Source of the DNA: GCA-020348365 sp964347995
Lineage (GTDB): Archaea > Thermoproteota > Bathyarchaeia > Bathyarchaeales > Bathyarchaeaceae
Direction: 5' to 3'
DNA: 64,000 nt
Assembly (NCBI GenBank): GCA_964347995.1
Contig: CAYGBA010000001.1
Coordinates: 6,514 to 70,513, forward strand
Both the position numbers and the translations under genes were made by a program. Below, in pieces: positions 35,280 through 44,730 of the stretch (position 1 is its first letter; every line of letters begins with the position of its first letter). The notes under the pieces are model-generated. The model saw nothing but the letters and a program-made list of their open reading frames with translations, did not search any database and was not told where the DNA came from.

Positions 35280-37487
35280 CTATTTCGAACGCCTTCTATA
35301 AATTAGAATGAAAGCACAGAGGACGACTACCATTGTCAATAAAACGCTAGTGATCAATTGATTCGACTCTAGGGGAAATCCTGCCACCATGATATAATCC
35401 TCGACTCGAAAGGTTATCTCTCCTGATGCCTCCAAATCCAGTGACTCAACTCGAGATAGCCTTCCAGCTACGTAAAGAGTGATTCGGTAATTGCCGCCTA
35501 GGATTCCGTGTGCGCGATTGATTCCGTCAGAGCCAGTTGTTAAGTTGAGTATTTTTGTTCCTTCAGTAGTTGAGTTAAGTACGACCTTAGCATTTGGAAT
35601 GGGCTGTCCAAAGTAATCGATGGCCCTCACGGATAGATCAAGGTTGACCCTCTTACAATTAAGCACAAGATAAAATTGGTTTCGGATCACATCCACGACT
35701 GTTTCGTTCAGAATGACTGTCTCTTCTAGATTGTAGACTCTGACCTTGTATCTTCCAAAAGTGAAAGCAAGTCTGATGCTTCCCCACTGATCCGTCTTTC
35801 CCAGTCCAACAATTCTTCCGCTACTCCATTCGACAACCTCGACTGTAGCGTTCTGGATTGGATGTCTTTTGGAATCTGATGCGTGAACGAACAGAGTATA
35901 GGTGGGACACGTGATTCGGAATGGTTCGCTGAGATTCCCGATTGTCTTAGTTAGGTTCCCAATCGACTCGTTGAAAAACAAATGACCGTAACGCCGAGCC
36001 TCAATTCTATATAAAGTGTTCGTGAACGCGTTCGTAGATACGATCCCGGTATAGTCTGTCTGTAGCTGCAGAGTTTTCTTAGGAGCAGCGGTTACATTTG
36101 CGAGAGTTACGTCGATAAGCGGAAGAGGACCATCCTTATCACTGACAATAATAGTCACACACGCAAGTTCACATTCTATGTGGAACTGAATCTGTAGAAC
36201 GTAATCTGTGGCGCCTCCGGTGATATTTCTAAATCTGAGACTTCCAACTTCGACTTCTCTCCAATAGGCCCCAAATGAATAACTACCATGGTCAAGTAGG
36301 AAATCAACCCATCCAGTTCCGTTGGTTGTGCGGTTGTCAATGTAGAAGAACCCAAGAGCACCAAGATACGCCTTGATAGAGACGCCAGCCAGAGATTTAT
36401 TATCGTATTGGTTCTGAGCTTGGCAGGAAACAACGATTTCAACTATCGTGAAGTTGTGGGTGTCCTTCACTGGCTTTTCAATGCTAGCGCTTGTCACAGT
36501 TACCGAGTAGGTTGAAAGTGGTGCGTTTTCTGGGATCTCCCACTCATGACTGACTAGGCCGTTGGTGGCATTTTCTTCCTTAGGATACCCTTGAACTGGC
36601 ACAAGAGATGTATTCTCATAGTAAGTCATGTTAATGGTGACGGACTCATTGTCGTATCCTGAACCCTGAATCAAAACCTCACTCGTTTCTTCTTCGCCCT
36701 CACTTAGGTATCTTCGAACATATTCTAGCTTGTTTGTTAAGCCAACGATGAAGTTCGCAGTTGCCAGAGTTTCATTGAATAAAATGTGGTACGTGCCCAT
36801 GTAGTCTGTGTGGGCACCACCGCCAAAATCTGCAGGGTATCTTATCCTTGCCTCTCCATATCCCGTTGTGGTGGTGTTTGATAGTAAGACAGGAGACCAA
36901 TACGTCGTGTTTGCTGGGTTTTTCACTGTGATATTTGCAGTGTAAATTGTATTTCCTGCGCCTCCAGTTACATTCACCCATATATCCGTCTCTTGCCCTT
37001 CTTGTAGTTGGAATGGCGATTGGGGTACGACTGCTTTTACGTGGTATTGCGTGTAGAGTCTGAATGAGGCGTTTGCTATACTGCCCGTTTTGTTGTCAAT
37101 CAATTCTATGAGAACCTCGCGTCCTGAATCGGGCTCTCCCACTGTATGGGGAACTATGAACGATATGTAAACATCGTATTCCGTAGCGTTACCAATTGTT
37201 ACATCGAGTCTTTCATCCCATCTTAGTATGTAAGTTCCATTTGCAGTGTCAATTGTTCCATTGACCCTCACTTCCGTTCCAACAGATCCACTTGAGGGAT
37301 CAATCACAGCAATAGTCGTTGTCGGCGCGGCTATCACTCTCGGCACAAGCGGCGTGATGAGCATTATCGCAAAAATCAGGGCTATCAAAACCGGGGTAAC
37401 CAATCCCTTTCTGAACGCATTCCTAGGCACTTTATTCCCTCTCAAAGTTCTACCTGGCGGGTCTTCGTTTCCTGAAGATGTGAACAT
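35280..37487 (-). CDS. Large surface glycoprotein with beta-sandwich repeats and C-terminal anchor
   Basis: A 735-residue exported protein. It has an N-terminal hydrophobic signal (about 28-53, ending VIAAPTT), several Ig-like and carboxypeptidase-regulatory-like modules (patterns such as PIQNATVEVVEWSSGRIVGLG, then DQWGSIRLAF), and a C-terminal transmembrane helix followed by YRRRSK. More than 20 N-X-S/T sequons are present. This architecture fits an S-layer-associated or adhesive surface protein, and it is a probable AglB substrate. No enzyme motif is visible. Confidence 0.75.
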   Translation of the reverse strand: MFTSSGNEDPPGRTLRGNKVPRNAFRKGLVTPVLIALIFAIMLITPLVPRVIAAPTTTIAVIDPSSGSVGTEVRVNGTIDTANGTYILRWDERLDVTIGNATEYDVYISFIVPHTVGEPDSGREVLIELIDNKTGSIANASFRLYTQYHVKAVVPQSPFQLQEGQETDIWVNVTGGAGNTIYTANITVKNPANTTYWSPVLLSNTTTTGYGEARIRYPADFGGGAHTDYMGTYHILFNETLATANFIVGLTNKLEYVRRYLSEGEEETSEVLIQGSGYDNESVTINMTYYENTSLVPVQGYPKEENATNGLVSHEWEIPENAPLSTYSVTVTSASIEKPVKDTHNFTIVEIVVSCQAQNQYDNKSLAGVSIKAYLGALGFFYIDNRTTNGTGWVDFLLDHGSYSFGAYWREVEVGSLRFRNITGGATDYVLQIQFHIECELACVTIIVSDKDGPLPLIDVTLANVTAAPKKTLQLQTDYTGIVSTNAFTNTLYRIEARRYGHLFFNESIGNLTKTIGNLSEPFRITCPTYTLFVHASDSKRHPIQNATVEVVEWSSGRIVGLGKTDQWGSIRLAFTFGRYKVRVYNLEETVILNETVVDVIRNQFYLVLNCKRVNLDLSVRAIDYFGQPIPNAKVVLNSTTEGTKILNLTTGSDGINRAHGILGGNYRITLYVAGRLSRVESLDLEASGEITFRVEDYIMVAGFPLESNQLITSVLLTMVVVLCAFILIYRRRSK

Positions 37488-37627
37488 TTCTTTACAACTG
37501 GCATTTTAAACTTTGTCTTTTCTGACTTCTTTCACGGGAGTGAGCGTGTAACAAAACGTGTTTTAGCGTCGCAACTGTAAAGTATCTCTTCAAATAACTT
37601 AGAAGCCAATGGTCTGGAGGCTTGACT

Positions 37628-38806
37628 ATGATTGATGAAATCTTGGATTTGACCAAAAAGCATGAACAGTGGCGCGAAAAAGAATGCATCAACCTCATTC
37701 CCTCAGAAAATGTGATGAGTCACGCGGTTCGTTCGCTACTCTCTTCTGAGCTTGGGCATCGGTACACCTCAAGAGACAAATTCTATATGGGAACCCGCCT
37801 CATCGATGAAATCGAACAGTTGGGAGAGGAGCTTGCAAAAGAAGTTTTCAAGGCTGATGCGGCTGACCTGCGTCCCCTGTCTGGCCACATAGCAGACATG
37901 ATTTATCTCGGGAGTTTTGCAAACCCGAGTGACACGATACTTTGCGTTTCCCCTACGGATGGAGGATACCCAGGGATCTGGGAAGAAGGGGTATCGAAAT
38001 ATCTGAAACTTAGGACAATCGGGTTTCCCTTTTCTAAAGAGACGATGAACATAAAAGTGGATGAAGCCGCAGATCTGATCCTGAAAGAGAAGCCAAGCAT
38101 AGTAATTTTTGGGGCGAGCTTGATTCTGTTTCCTCAGCCTGTGAAGGAGCTTGCTAGGGTGGCCCATGAAGTGGATGCTCATGTTGGATATGACGGCTCC
38201 CACGTTCTTGGCTTGATTGCTGGAGGAGAGTTTCAGAATCCTTTTCAGGAAGGCACCTCGGTTCTGTTGGGTTCCACACATAAGACTCTCTTTGGGCCTC
38301 AAGGCGGAATGATTCTCGCTGACAAAGAGCACGGCGAAACAATTGAGAAACGAATTTTCCCGGCGTTTGTAGACAATGCGCATTGGAACCGAATAGCCGC
38401 TTTGTCGTTGGCATTGGCGGAGTTGAAGGAATATGGAAGGGAATATGCTAGGCAGATTATTCGGAATGCACAAATCCTGGCTGGGGCACTAGCTGAATAC
38501 GGCTTTCCTGTTGCTTGTCCTGGTCTTGGGTATACAAAATCTCACCAGGTTTTCCTTGACTATGGCGGCTACAAGGAAGGCCGAGTCATAGCCAAAAGAA
38601 TGGAAGGCGCAAACATCATCGCTGATTGTGGAGTTAGACTGGGTGTTTGCGAGACAACTCGGAGAGGGATGAAAGCGGGTGAGATGGAGAAGATAGCAGA
38701 GTTCATAAAAAGACTGATTGTCGACAAAGAGGATTCAAGTCGAGTTAAGGAAGATGTCCTGAGGCTTGCAAAAGAATTTCAGGAAATCAAATATTGCTTC
38801 AAATAG
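37628..38806 (+). CDS. glyA: Serine hydroxymethyltransferase-like PLP enzyme
   Basis: It interconverts serine and glycine with a pterin C1 carrier. SHMT features are the N-terminal CINLIPSENVMSHAVRSLLSSELGHRY, YMGTRLIDEIE, LRPLSGHIADM, and the PLP lysine in LLGSTHKTLFGPQGGMI. At about 392 residues it is slightly shorter than the classical enzyme, as is common in archaea. ATG 37628 is preferred since GGAGG lies 8 nt upstream. The neighbouring mer gene suggests tetrahydromethanopterin as partner. Confidence 0.85.
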   Translation: MIDEILDLTKKHEQWREKECINLIPSENVMSHAVRSLLSSELGHRYTSRDKFYMGTRLIDEIEQLGEELAKEVFKADAADLRPLSGHIADMIYLGSFANPSDTILCVSPTDGGYPGIWEEGVSKYLKLRTIGFPFSKETMNIKVDEAADLILKEKPSIVIFGASLILFPQPVKELARVAHEVDAHVGYDGSHVLGLIAGGEFQNPFQEGTSVLLGSTHKTLFGPQGGMILADKEHGETIEKRIFPAFVDNAHWNRIAALSLALAELKEYGREYARQIIRNAQILAGALAEYGFPVACPGLGYTKSHQVFLDYGGYKEGRVIAKRMEGANIIADCGVRLGVCETTRRGMKAGEMEKIAEFIKRLIVDKEDSSRVKEDVLRLAKEFQEIKYCFK

Positions 38807-38848
38807 TCAGAATTCAAATACACTGTTGTGTGCGCCGGAGTTATGGCT

Positions 38849-39844
38849 TTATTTTTCGAAGTGCGGGGTTATGTTGTCACTTATGAGGTCAATTGACTTT
38901 CGGACATTGGGACCTATCGGTGAGCCGACTACAAACTGTGAAATACCGGACTTGAGAAGCTCAGCAATGCGCTCTATGCACATGTCCGGAGTGCCGCAAA
39001 CAGAGAAGGCTTCTATCATTCGGGAAGAAACTAGACCAAAGGCTGCCCCCCATTTACCGGCTTTTAAGGCGTTGCTGATCTTCTCAGCCTTTTCTTCATC
39101 AATTCCGTGTCTCTGTAACACTACGTCTGGGCTGCCAGCCACAATATAGGCGACAACTGGAACTGCCGCCTGTGCGGCCTTCTCCATATTTTCATGTACC
39201 GAGAAAGATGTGTAGGCAGCGATGTCCACATCAGTCAGCCTCTTTCCAGCTTGCTGGATTCCCTTCTTGACGCGATTAACCGCATAATCCACATCTTTGG
39301 GATGACCCGCGTTTATCAAGACTCCATCGCCAATCCTTCCGGCTAGTGCGAGCATTTTGGGACCTTGAGCACCGACGTAGATTGGGATCTCCGTTGCGGG
39401 CTTGAAGAAGAACTTTGCATTACTGGTTTTGAACACGTTGCCTTCGAAAGTAACGTTCTTCTCAATCATCATCCTTCTGACTATCTCTACACATTCTTTG
39501 ACTGCTGTGAGGGGTTTATGCATCTCTAGACCAGTGGACTTGAGCGTTGTTTTGTCCCCTGCGCCAATGCCTAAGATGACACGTCCAGTAGCTATCTCAT
39601 TTAGTGATGCGACGGCTTGTGCGGTGACCGCTGGGTTGATCAGATATGGATTAGTCACTCCTGGACCAAGCTTGATTCTTTCCGTGTGGAGTGCTGCTGC
39701 GGTGAGGGTGACATAGACGTTGCGGTTGTTGAAGTGGTCTGTTATCCAGAGGTAGTCAAATCCCCGCTTCTCAGCCTGAATCGCATAGAATGTCGTCTTC
39801 CAATAAGGCTCACTTGGAACGAACTCGATCCCAAACCTAACCAT
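38849..39844 (-). CDS. mer: F420-dependent methylene-H4MPT reductase (Mer)
   Basis: It reduces methylene- to methyl-tetrahydromethanopterin with F420H2. The 331-residue bacterial-luciferase-like barrel shows FGIEFVPSEPYWKT, DYLWITDHFNNRNVYVTLTAAA, IKLGPGVTNPYLINPAVTAQA and GRVILGIGAGDK. ATG 39844 has GGGAG about 9 nt upstream and gives the normal Mer length; the longer frame overlaps the upstream gene. Its presence indicates an archaeal C1 (Wood-Ljungdahl methyl) branch. Confidence 0.88.
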   Translation of the reverse strand: MVRFGIEFVPSEPYWKTTFYAIQAEKRGFDYLWITDHFNNRNVYVTLTAAALHTERIKLGPGVTNPYLINPAVTAQAVASLNEIATGRVILGIGAGDKTTLKSTGLEMHKPLTAVKECVEIVRRMMIEKNVTFEGNVFKTSNAKFFFKPATEIPIYVGAQGPKMLALAGRIGDGVLINAGHPKDVDYAVNRVKKGIQQAGKRLTDVDIAAYTSFSVHENMEKAAQAAVPVVAYIVAGSPDVVLQRHGIDEEKAEKISNALKAGKWGAAFGLVSSRMIEAFSVCGTPDMCIERIAELLKSGISQFVVGSPIGPNVRKSIDLISDNITPHFEK

Positions 39845-39861
39845 GCAGAAAATCTCCCTGA

Positions 39862-40167
39862 TCATTTTACAGCTCTAATAGCTTTTGCGACATCCAGTAA
39901 TTGCAGCTTTTCCTCTAGGATGTTCATTGTTTTTTCAGATTCTAGGATGATCGCGGTCTCAAGGAGGGTGGTGAGGCCTCTCTCGTTTGCAAGTGGCCCC
40001 TGTTGCCATTGGTGAAGTAGCGTTCTTGCTAGACCATTCGGCATCTTGTCAGTGCTCTTCGATTTGAGGATGAGATCCATCAGTTTGGTGGAGAGCTTCT
40101 CTCGCTTTGTCAATGGGACCATTTCGACTATTCTTCGATAATCCATATCAATCGCCTTTCTTAACAT
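39862..40167 (-). CDS. Small helical protein upstream of mer
   Basis: A 101-residue, mostly helical, charged protein with no cysteines and no membrane segment. No family is recognised. It ends 17 bp before the mer start and has its own TATA-like TTAATAAAAGC at about 40181-40192, so it is probably cotranscribed with mer. A regulatory or assembly role is only a guess. Confidence 0.55.
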   Translation of the reverse strand: MLRKAIDMDYRRIVEMVPLTKREKLSTKLMDLILKSKSTDKMPNGLARTLLHQWQQGPLANERGLTTLLETAIILESEKTMNILEEKLQLLDVAKAIRAVK

Positions 40168-40232
40168 GACGAAATTGTGGAGCTTTTATTAATGTAGGCA
40201 CGTTTTTATGTCTTTTGGGAAAAGGCCTACTG

Positions 40233-41186
40233 ATGCAATCGCCGATTTCGAATGAGCTCATCCAAGTGTTGAAGAACCAAAAATATCACATTGTTGGCAG
40301 ACACTCCGCTGTCAAACGCTGCAGATGGCTCTACGAGAGTCTTATCCATGATCGTCCTTGTTACAAGCAGAAATTCTATGGAATAAGGAGTCATCGGTGT
40401 GTTCAGATGACCCCTGCAGTTGTCTACTGCACGTTGCATTGTCCTTTTTGTTGGCGTCTTCAGAGTGGAGACCTCGAATTTGAGTGGGATGAGACGGATT
40501 TGCCGGAATGGGATAGCCCTGCGGAGATAGTGGAGGGCTGCGTTAGGGAGCAGCTTAGGATTTTGAGCGGATACAAGGGAAATGCGAAAGCTGATCCGGA
40601 AAAGTACAAAGAAGCTTTGACGCCTAGACACGCTGCCATAAGCCTAGCAGGCGAACCAACATTATACCATAATCTTGATGGTCTCATACATGAATTCCAC
40701 AAACGAGGCTTCACAACGTTTTTGGTCACCAACGGGACAGCTCCCCAAGTACTATCACAGCTGAGCGAAGAGCCGACGCAACTTTATATCTCGGTCTCAG
40801 CGTTCGATAAGAAGACATACTTTGAAACATGTCGTCCACAAATCCCAGACGCTTGGGAGAAACTTAACGAAACAATATCCTTGTTACCAAGTTTGAAATG
40901 TCCAACTGTAATCCGTATAACGTTGGTGCGCAACCTTAATCTGAAGCATCCGGAGCTGTATGCCCGATTGATTGATAGCGCCAATCCTACATATGTAGAG
41001 CCCAAAGCCTACATGCACGTTGGCTTTTCGAGGCTACGCCTAGAATTTGAGAATATGCCGACTCACAGGGAGATTCGATCCTTTGCAAGTGAACTATCAG
41101 AGCAGATGGGCTATAACATTCTGGACGAGGCCCGCGAGAGTCGTGTTGTTTTGCTAAGTCGCCTGGAAAGACCCATTAGATTCTGA
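40233..41186 (+). CDS. taw1: Wybutosine synthase TYW1/Taw1 (radical SAM)
   Basis: It builds the tricyclic core of wyosine at G37 of tRNA-Phe from N1-methylguanosine and pyruvate. The radical-SAM motif is CTLHCPFCW (Cys66, 70 and 73 from ATG 40233). Three upstream cysteines spaced by 13 residues each (VKRCRW, RPCYKQ, HRCVQM) match the second [4Fe-4S] cluster of archaeal TYW1. AISLAGEPTLY and VEPKAYMHVGFSRLRL are also typical. ATG 40233 follows a GGAAAAGG site. Confidence 0.9.
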   Translation: MQSPISNELIQVLKNQKYHIVGRHSAVKRCRWLYESLIHDRPCYKQKFYGIRSHRCVQMTPAVVYCTLHCPFCWRLQSGDLEFEWDETDLPEWDSPAEIVEGCVREQLRILSGYKGNAKADPEKYKEALTPRHAAISLAGEPTLYHNLDGLIHEFHKRGFTTFLVTNGTAPQVLSQLSEEPTQLYISVSAFDKKTYFETCRPQIPDAWEKLNETISLLPSLKCPTVIRITLVRNLNLKHPELYARLIDSANPTYVEPKAYMHVGFSRLRLEFENMPTHREIRSFASELSEQMGYNILDEARESRVVLLSRLERPIRF

Positions 41187-41255
41187 GAGCAGCTTTTCTG
41201 AAAGCAACAAGTTAAAATGTCGGTTCTCTGAACTAGGATAAACGATGGTGTTCTT

Positions 41256-42350
41256 ATGGTCGACCCAAGAGATACTAGACTTGCTGATGTCTTAGTCAGC
41301 TACTCGATCGAGATGAAAAAGGGAGAAAATGTTTGTTTACTCACAGATTCAACTCAGACTCTACCCCTATTCCTTGAAGTGTACAAGAAAGTCATCGCAG
41401 GGGGCGGATATCCGTATCCTCACATTTTCTTGGATCCTCACATAGGCTTTGAAGGAATGGACTATACGTTTATGAAACATGCTTCAGAGGAGCAGTTGAA
41501 TCACCTTTCGCCGCTTAGACTGAAAGAAATGGAGACGATGGATGCCTATATCAGAATTGGCGGACCCGCAAATAGTCAGGAGCTGAGTGGCATCGATCCC
41601 AAGAGAATATCGATGAGAAGGAAGACGACAAAACCGATATTGGATGAAAGGTTAAGAAAGAAATGGGTTGTGACTAGGTATCCTACTCCGTCTATGGCTC
41701 AGGCTGCGTGGATGGCTACACAGGATTTCGCAGATTTCTTTTACAACGCCTGCCTTATAGACTGGAAAGAACAAGAAACGAATCAAGAAGCCATCAAGAG
41801 GAAATTTGAAAGCGGAAAGATTGTTAGAGTGCTTGCAGACGACACTGACCTCAGGGTGAGCATAGAAGGAAGAAAATGCATAAAGTGTTATGGAAAGAAG
41901 AATATGCCAGATGGAGAAATCTACTTTGCCCCCAATGAAACATACACCACCGGGTATATCAAATACACGTACCCCTACAACATGCAAGGACAAACAATAT
42001 CAGGAATATTCCTTAGGTTTGATAAAGGAAAAATAGTTGATTTCAAGGCGCAAACAAATCAGAAGGCGTTGGAAGCTCTCCTGAACACAGATGAAGGAGC
42101 AAGACGGCTAGGCGAATTCGGGATCGGAACAAACGAAGGCATAAAACGATTCACCAGTCAAACACTCTTCGATGAAAAGATAGAGGGTACAATCCATGTC
42201 ACTCCTGGAAATGCCTACGAGGACAGCGGAGGTTTGAACAAGTCAGCGATACATGCAGACATAGTCAAGGATTTAAGGAAGGAAAAGGGCGGCGGCGAAA
42301 TTCAAATAGATGGTGAAACCATCCAAAAAGACGGAAAATGGCTCCTCTAG
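41256..42350 (+). CDS. Family M29 aminopeptidase
   Basis: A metal-dependent aminopeptidase of 364 residues. M29 signatures are KKNMPDGEIYFAP, GRRLG-type RRLGEFGIGTNEGI, and the C-terminal metal cluster TLFDEKIEGTIHVTPGNAYEDSGGLNKSAIHADIV with its His and Asp ligands. It probably trims peptides in the cytoplasm. It stands alone; the following 270 bp hold a palindrome and a tandem repeat. Confidence 0.85.
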   Translation: MVDPRDTRLADVLVSYSIEMKKGENVCLLTDSTQTLPLFLEVYKKVIAGGGYPYPHIFLDPHIGFEGMDYTFMKHASEEQLNHLSPLRLKEMETMDAYIRIGGPANSQELSGIDPKRISMRRKTTKPILDERLRKKWVVTRYPTPSMAQAAWMATQDFADFFYNACLIDWKEQETNQEAIKRKFESGKIVRVLADDTDLRVSIEGRKCIKCYGKKNMPDGEIYFAPNETYTTGYIKYTYPYNMQGQTISGIFLRFDKGKIVDFKAQTNQKALEALLNTDEGARRLGEFGIGTNEGIKRFTSQTLFDEKIEGTIHVTPGNAYEDSGGLNKSAIHADIVKDLRKEKGGGEIQIDGETIQKDGKWLL

Positions 42351-42400
42351 TCGCGCATGTGGTGGCGTCCAAATAGACCGCGATAGAGAGACACAGAAGG

Positions 42401-42414
42401 AGGGGGATCCCCCT
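42401..42414. repeat. Perfect 14-bp GC-rich palindrome
   Basis: AGGGGGATCCCCCT lies 50 bp after the M29 stop codon and is followed by a CAGTTTTAAC tract. It could be a protein site or a terminator hairpin, although the hairpin would have almost no loop. Confidence 0.4.
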
Positions 42415-42462
42415 ACTCAGTTTTAACGTCAAGTTGTTAGTTGGATCCAAATACTCGAACAA

Positions 42463-42486
42463 TATTGAAAACACTATTGAAAACAC
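42463..42486. repeat. Two tandem copies of a 12-bp repeat
   Basis: TATTGAAAACAC occurs twice head-to-tail and is followed by AATTTTTT. It may be a short control element or slippage product. The rest of 42351-42621 shows no gene. Confidence 0.4.
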
Positions 42487-42621
42487 AATTTTTTAGAACG
42501 GCACCCGCAGATTAACATTCCAAGGAGCAGTCCCCTCTCATAATCCACAAATGTGTAAAGAAGCGGTCTACGAAAGAATGGCATAGTAACTCATTAATAC
42601 GCTCAGCATGAACATGACTAC

Positions 42622-43983
42622 ATGCAATTAGACAGCGTCTATAAGTGTATCGACTCCAACTCGCAAAGTTTCATCCAAGATCTCGTCCGACTTGTGAGGC
42701 AACCAAGCGTCTCTGCGAGAAAAGAAGGAATGCAGGAGTGCGCAGAAATCGTGGACGAGATGATGAGAGAGATTGGAATCTCCACGAGGATTATCCCCGA
42801 AGAAGAGGGAAACCCTGTTGTATATGGCGAAATCAAATCGAAATCCTCTCAGAAGACGCTCCTCTTCTATGACCACTACGATGTTCAGCCGCCGGAACCG
42901 CTCGAGGAATGGATCTGCGACCCATTTGAGGGCAAGATACAAGATGGAAGAATATACGGTAGAGGCGCGGCCGACAACAAGGGGAACATCGTCTCAAGAC
43001 TTAAGGCTGTTCAAGCTTTTGTCGAAACCACGGGAAACGTGCCGATCAACATCAAATTTGTGATCGAAGGAGAGGAAGAGATAGGCAGCCCGCACCTGGC
43101 GCCAGTCATTCAGGCAAATAAGGATTTGTTTTCGGCTGACGCGGCAATCTGGGAGTTCGGCGGCACAGATCGAAAAGGGCGCCCCTTGGTCTATCTGGGG
43201 CTAAAGGGAGTATTGTCTGTAGAGTTGACAGCCAAGGGTGCATCTAGGGATGTACACTCAGCAAATGCCCCGTTGATTCACAATCCAGCTTGGCGCCTTG
43301 TGTGGACGTTGAGCACCCTGAAAAACGAAAAAGACGAAATTCTGATCCACGGTTTTTATGACAAAGTCGAACCTCCATCAGCCGAGGAAATCAGATATGC
43401 AAAAGAGATTCCTTTTGAAGAAGAGGAGGAAAAGAAAGAGCTAGGATTGAATCAGTTTCTCCACGACGTATCTGGGGTGGACGCTGTAAGAGCGTTATTG
43501 CATCAACCAACTTGCACGATAAATGGCTTTCTCAGCGGGTATACAGGCACGGGCTCCAAAACCGTGTTACCAAATAAGGCTATGGTGAAACTTGACTTCC
43601 GCCTGGTTCCTCGTCAAATGCCCGAAGAAATCTTCAACAAACTTGTGCAACATCTGAAAAACAGCGGGTTCGGAGACATCGAAGTGCTAAAGCACAGCTC
43701 AACCGAGCCGACAAAAACACCAATTAGCGACAGCTTCGTTCAGACCGTGATAAAAACGGCTGAGAGAGTGTACGATAAAAAGGCGGTTGTATATCCTACA
43801 AGTGCGGGCTCTGGGCCTATGCATCTGTTTCGCAACTGGCTTGGGTATCCTGTTGTCTCAGTTGGATGCGCCCATGCGGAATCACGCGGGCACGCGCCAA
43901 ACGAGAACATAACGATAGACGGATTCGTCGAGGGAACGAAGTTTATGGCAACAATCATCCACGACTTCAGCGTCTCCCAGTGA
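42622..43983 (+). CDS. M20 family metallopeptidase (dipeptidase/ArgE-DapE-like)
   Basis: A zinc hydrolase of 453 residues. Ligands and catalytic residues are visible in LLFYDHYDVQPPEP (His-x-Asp), YGRGAADNKGN, FVIEGEEEIGSPH (catalytic and ligand Glu), and the C-terminal GCAHAESRGHAPNE. A dimerisation domain (about 185-340) carries RDVHSANAP. This fits the CNDP/dipeptidase branch more than DapE. No operon partner. Confidence 0.88.
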   Translation: MQLDSVYKCIDSNSQSFIQDLVRLVRQPSVSARKEGMQECAEIVDEMMREIGISTRIIPEEEGNPVVYGEIKSKSSQKTLLFYDHYDVQPPEPLEEWICDPFEGKIQDGRIYGRGAADNKGNIVSRLKAVQAFVETTGNVPINIKFVIEGEEEIGSPHLAPVIQANKDLFSADAAIWEFGGTDRKGRPLVYLGLKGVLSVELTAKGASRDVHSANAPLIHNPAWRLVWTLSTLKNEKDEILIHGFYDKVEPPSAEEIRYAKEIPFEEEEEKKELGLNQFLHDVSGVDAVRALLHQPTCTINGFLSGYTGTGSKTVLPNKAMVKLDFRLVPRQMPEEIFNKLVQHLKNSGFGDIEVLKHSSTEPTKTPISDSFVQTVIKTAERVYDKKAVVYPTSAGSGPMHLFRNWLGYPVVSVGCAHAESRGHAPNENITIDGFVEGTKFMATIIHDFSVSQ

Positions 43984-44073
43984 TGAGCGCCATTTCGTAG
44001 TGTGGATGTTAAGTAAAAGCCTATTAAGTCCGCTTGAATCATCATCTTTGAAACTCAGCAAGGTGTAAGAGAT

Positions 44074-44730
44074 ATGTCATTGAAATCGATTCTTGACAGG
44101 ATTCAGAATGATTTAACGAAAAGAGAGGCGGTCTGGGAAGAAATTAAGAGGGACATGCGTAGGGCTACACGATTATCTAAACAGGCGATTCTTTTCGTGC
44201 ATCAACAAAGGAATGATGACGCTACGAAGTTACTCGGCGACGCTAGAGAGCTTTTCTCCAAGCTTCGCAAGGTTTCAAAGGATTATCCTGACCTAGTCTA
44301 CACGGGCATGGTTGATTCGGCTCTTCAGGAGTACGTTGAGGCACAGACTTTTCTAGGTTTAATCGAGAAAGATCGATTCATCAACCCTGAAGAACTTGAG
44401 GTTCCCCCAATTTCCTATATCCTCGGGCTTGCGGATGTTATTGGAGAGTTCCGGCGCAGGACCCTTGATGCCATTCGCAGAGGAGATGTAGATACAGCTG
44501 AGAATTGTCTGCAAACTATGGAGCACATCTACACCGAGTTAACCGGTATGGATGAGAGCTATCTCCTCGTCTCAGGGCTCCGAAGAAAATGCGACATTGC
44601 AAGACGCATCATCGAATCAACCAGAGGAGACGTCACCATAGAAGCCCGAAGAAGCTCTTTGGAAGACTCGATCACGGAATTAGAGACAACGTTGAGGAGA
44701 AAGGGGAAGATTGGGGAAACTGAGTCCTGA
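44074..44730 (+). CDS. Translin-family protein
   Basis: An all-helical protein of 218 residues. Translin/TRAX-type sequence is seen in REAVWEEIKRDMRRATRLSKQAILFVHQ, YVEAQTFLGLIE, PPISYILGLADVIGEFRRRTLDAIRRGDVDTAE and a late SGLRRKCDIARRIIE. Family members form octamers that bind RNA or single-stranded DNA, some with ribonuclease activity on tRNA precursors. Its end overlaps the sepS start by 20 bp, so translation is coupled with a tRNA-charging enzyme. Confidence 0.85.
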   Translation: MSLKSILDRIQNDLTKREAVWEEIKRDMRRATRLSKQAILFVHQQRNDDATKLLGDARELFSKLRKVSKDYPDLVYTGMVDSALQEYVEAQTFLGLIEKDRFINPEELEVPPISYILGLADVIGEFRRRTLDAIRRGDVDTAENCLQTMEHIYTELTGMDESYLLVSGLRRKCDIARRIIESTRGDVTIEARRSSLEDSITELETTLRRKGKIGETES

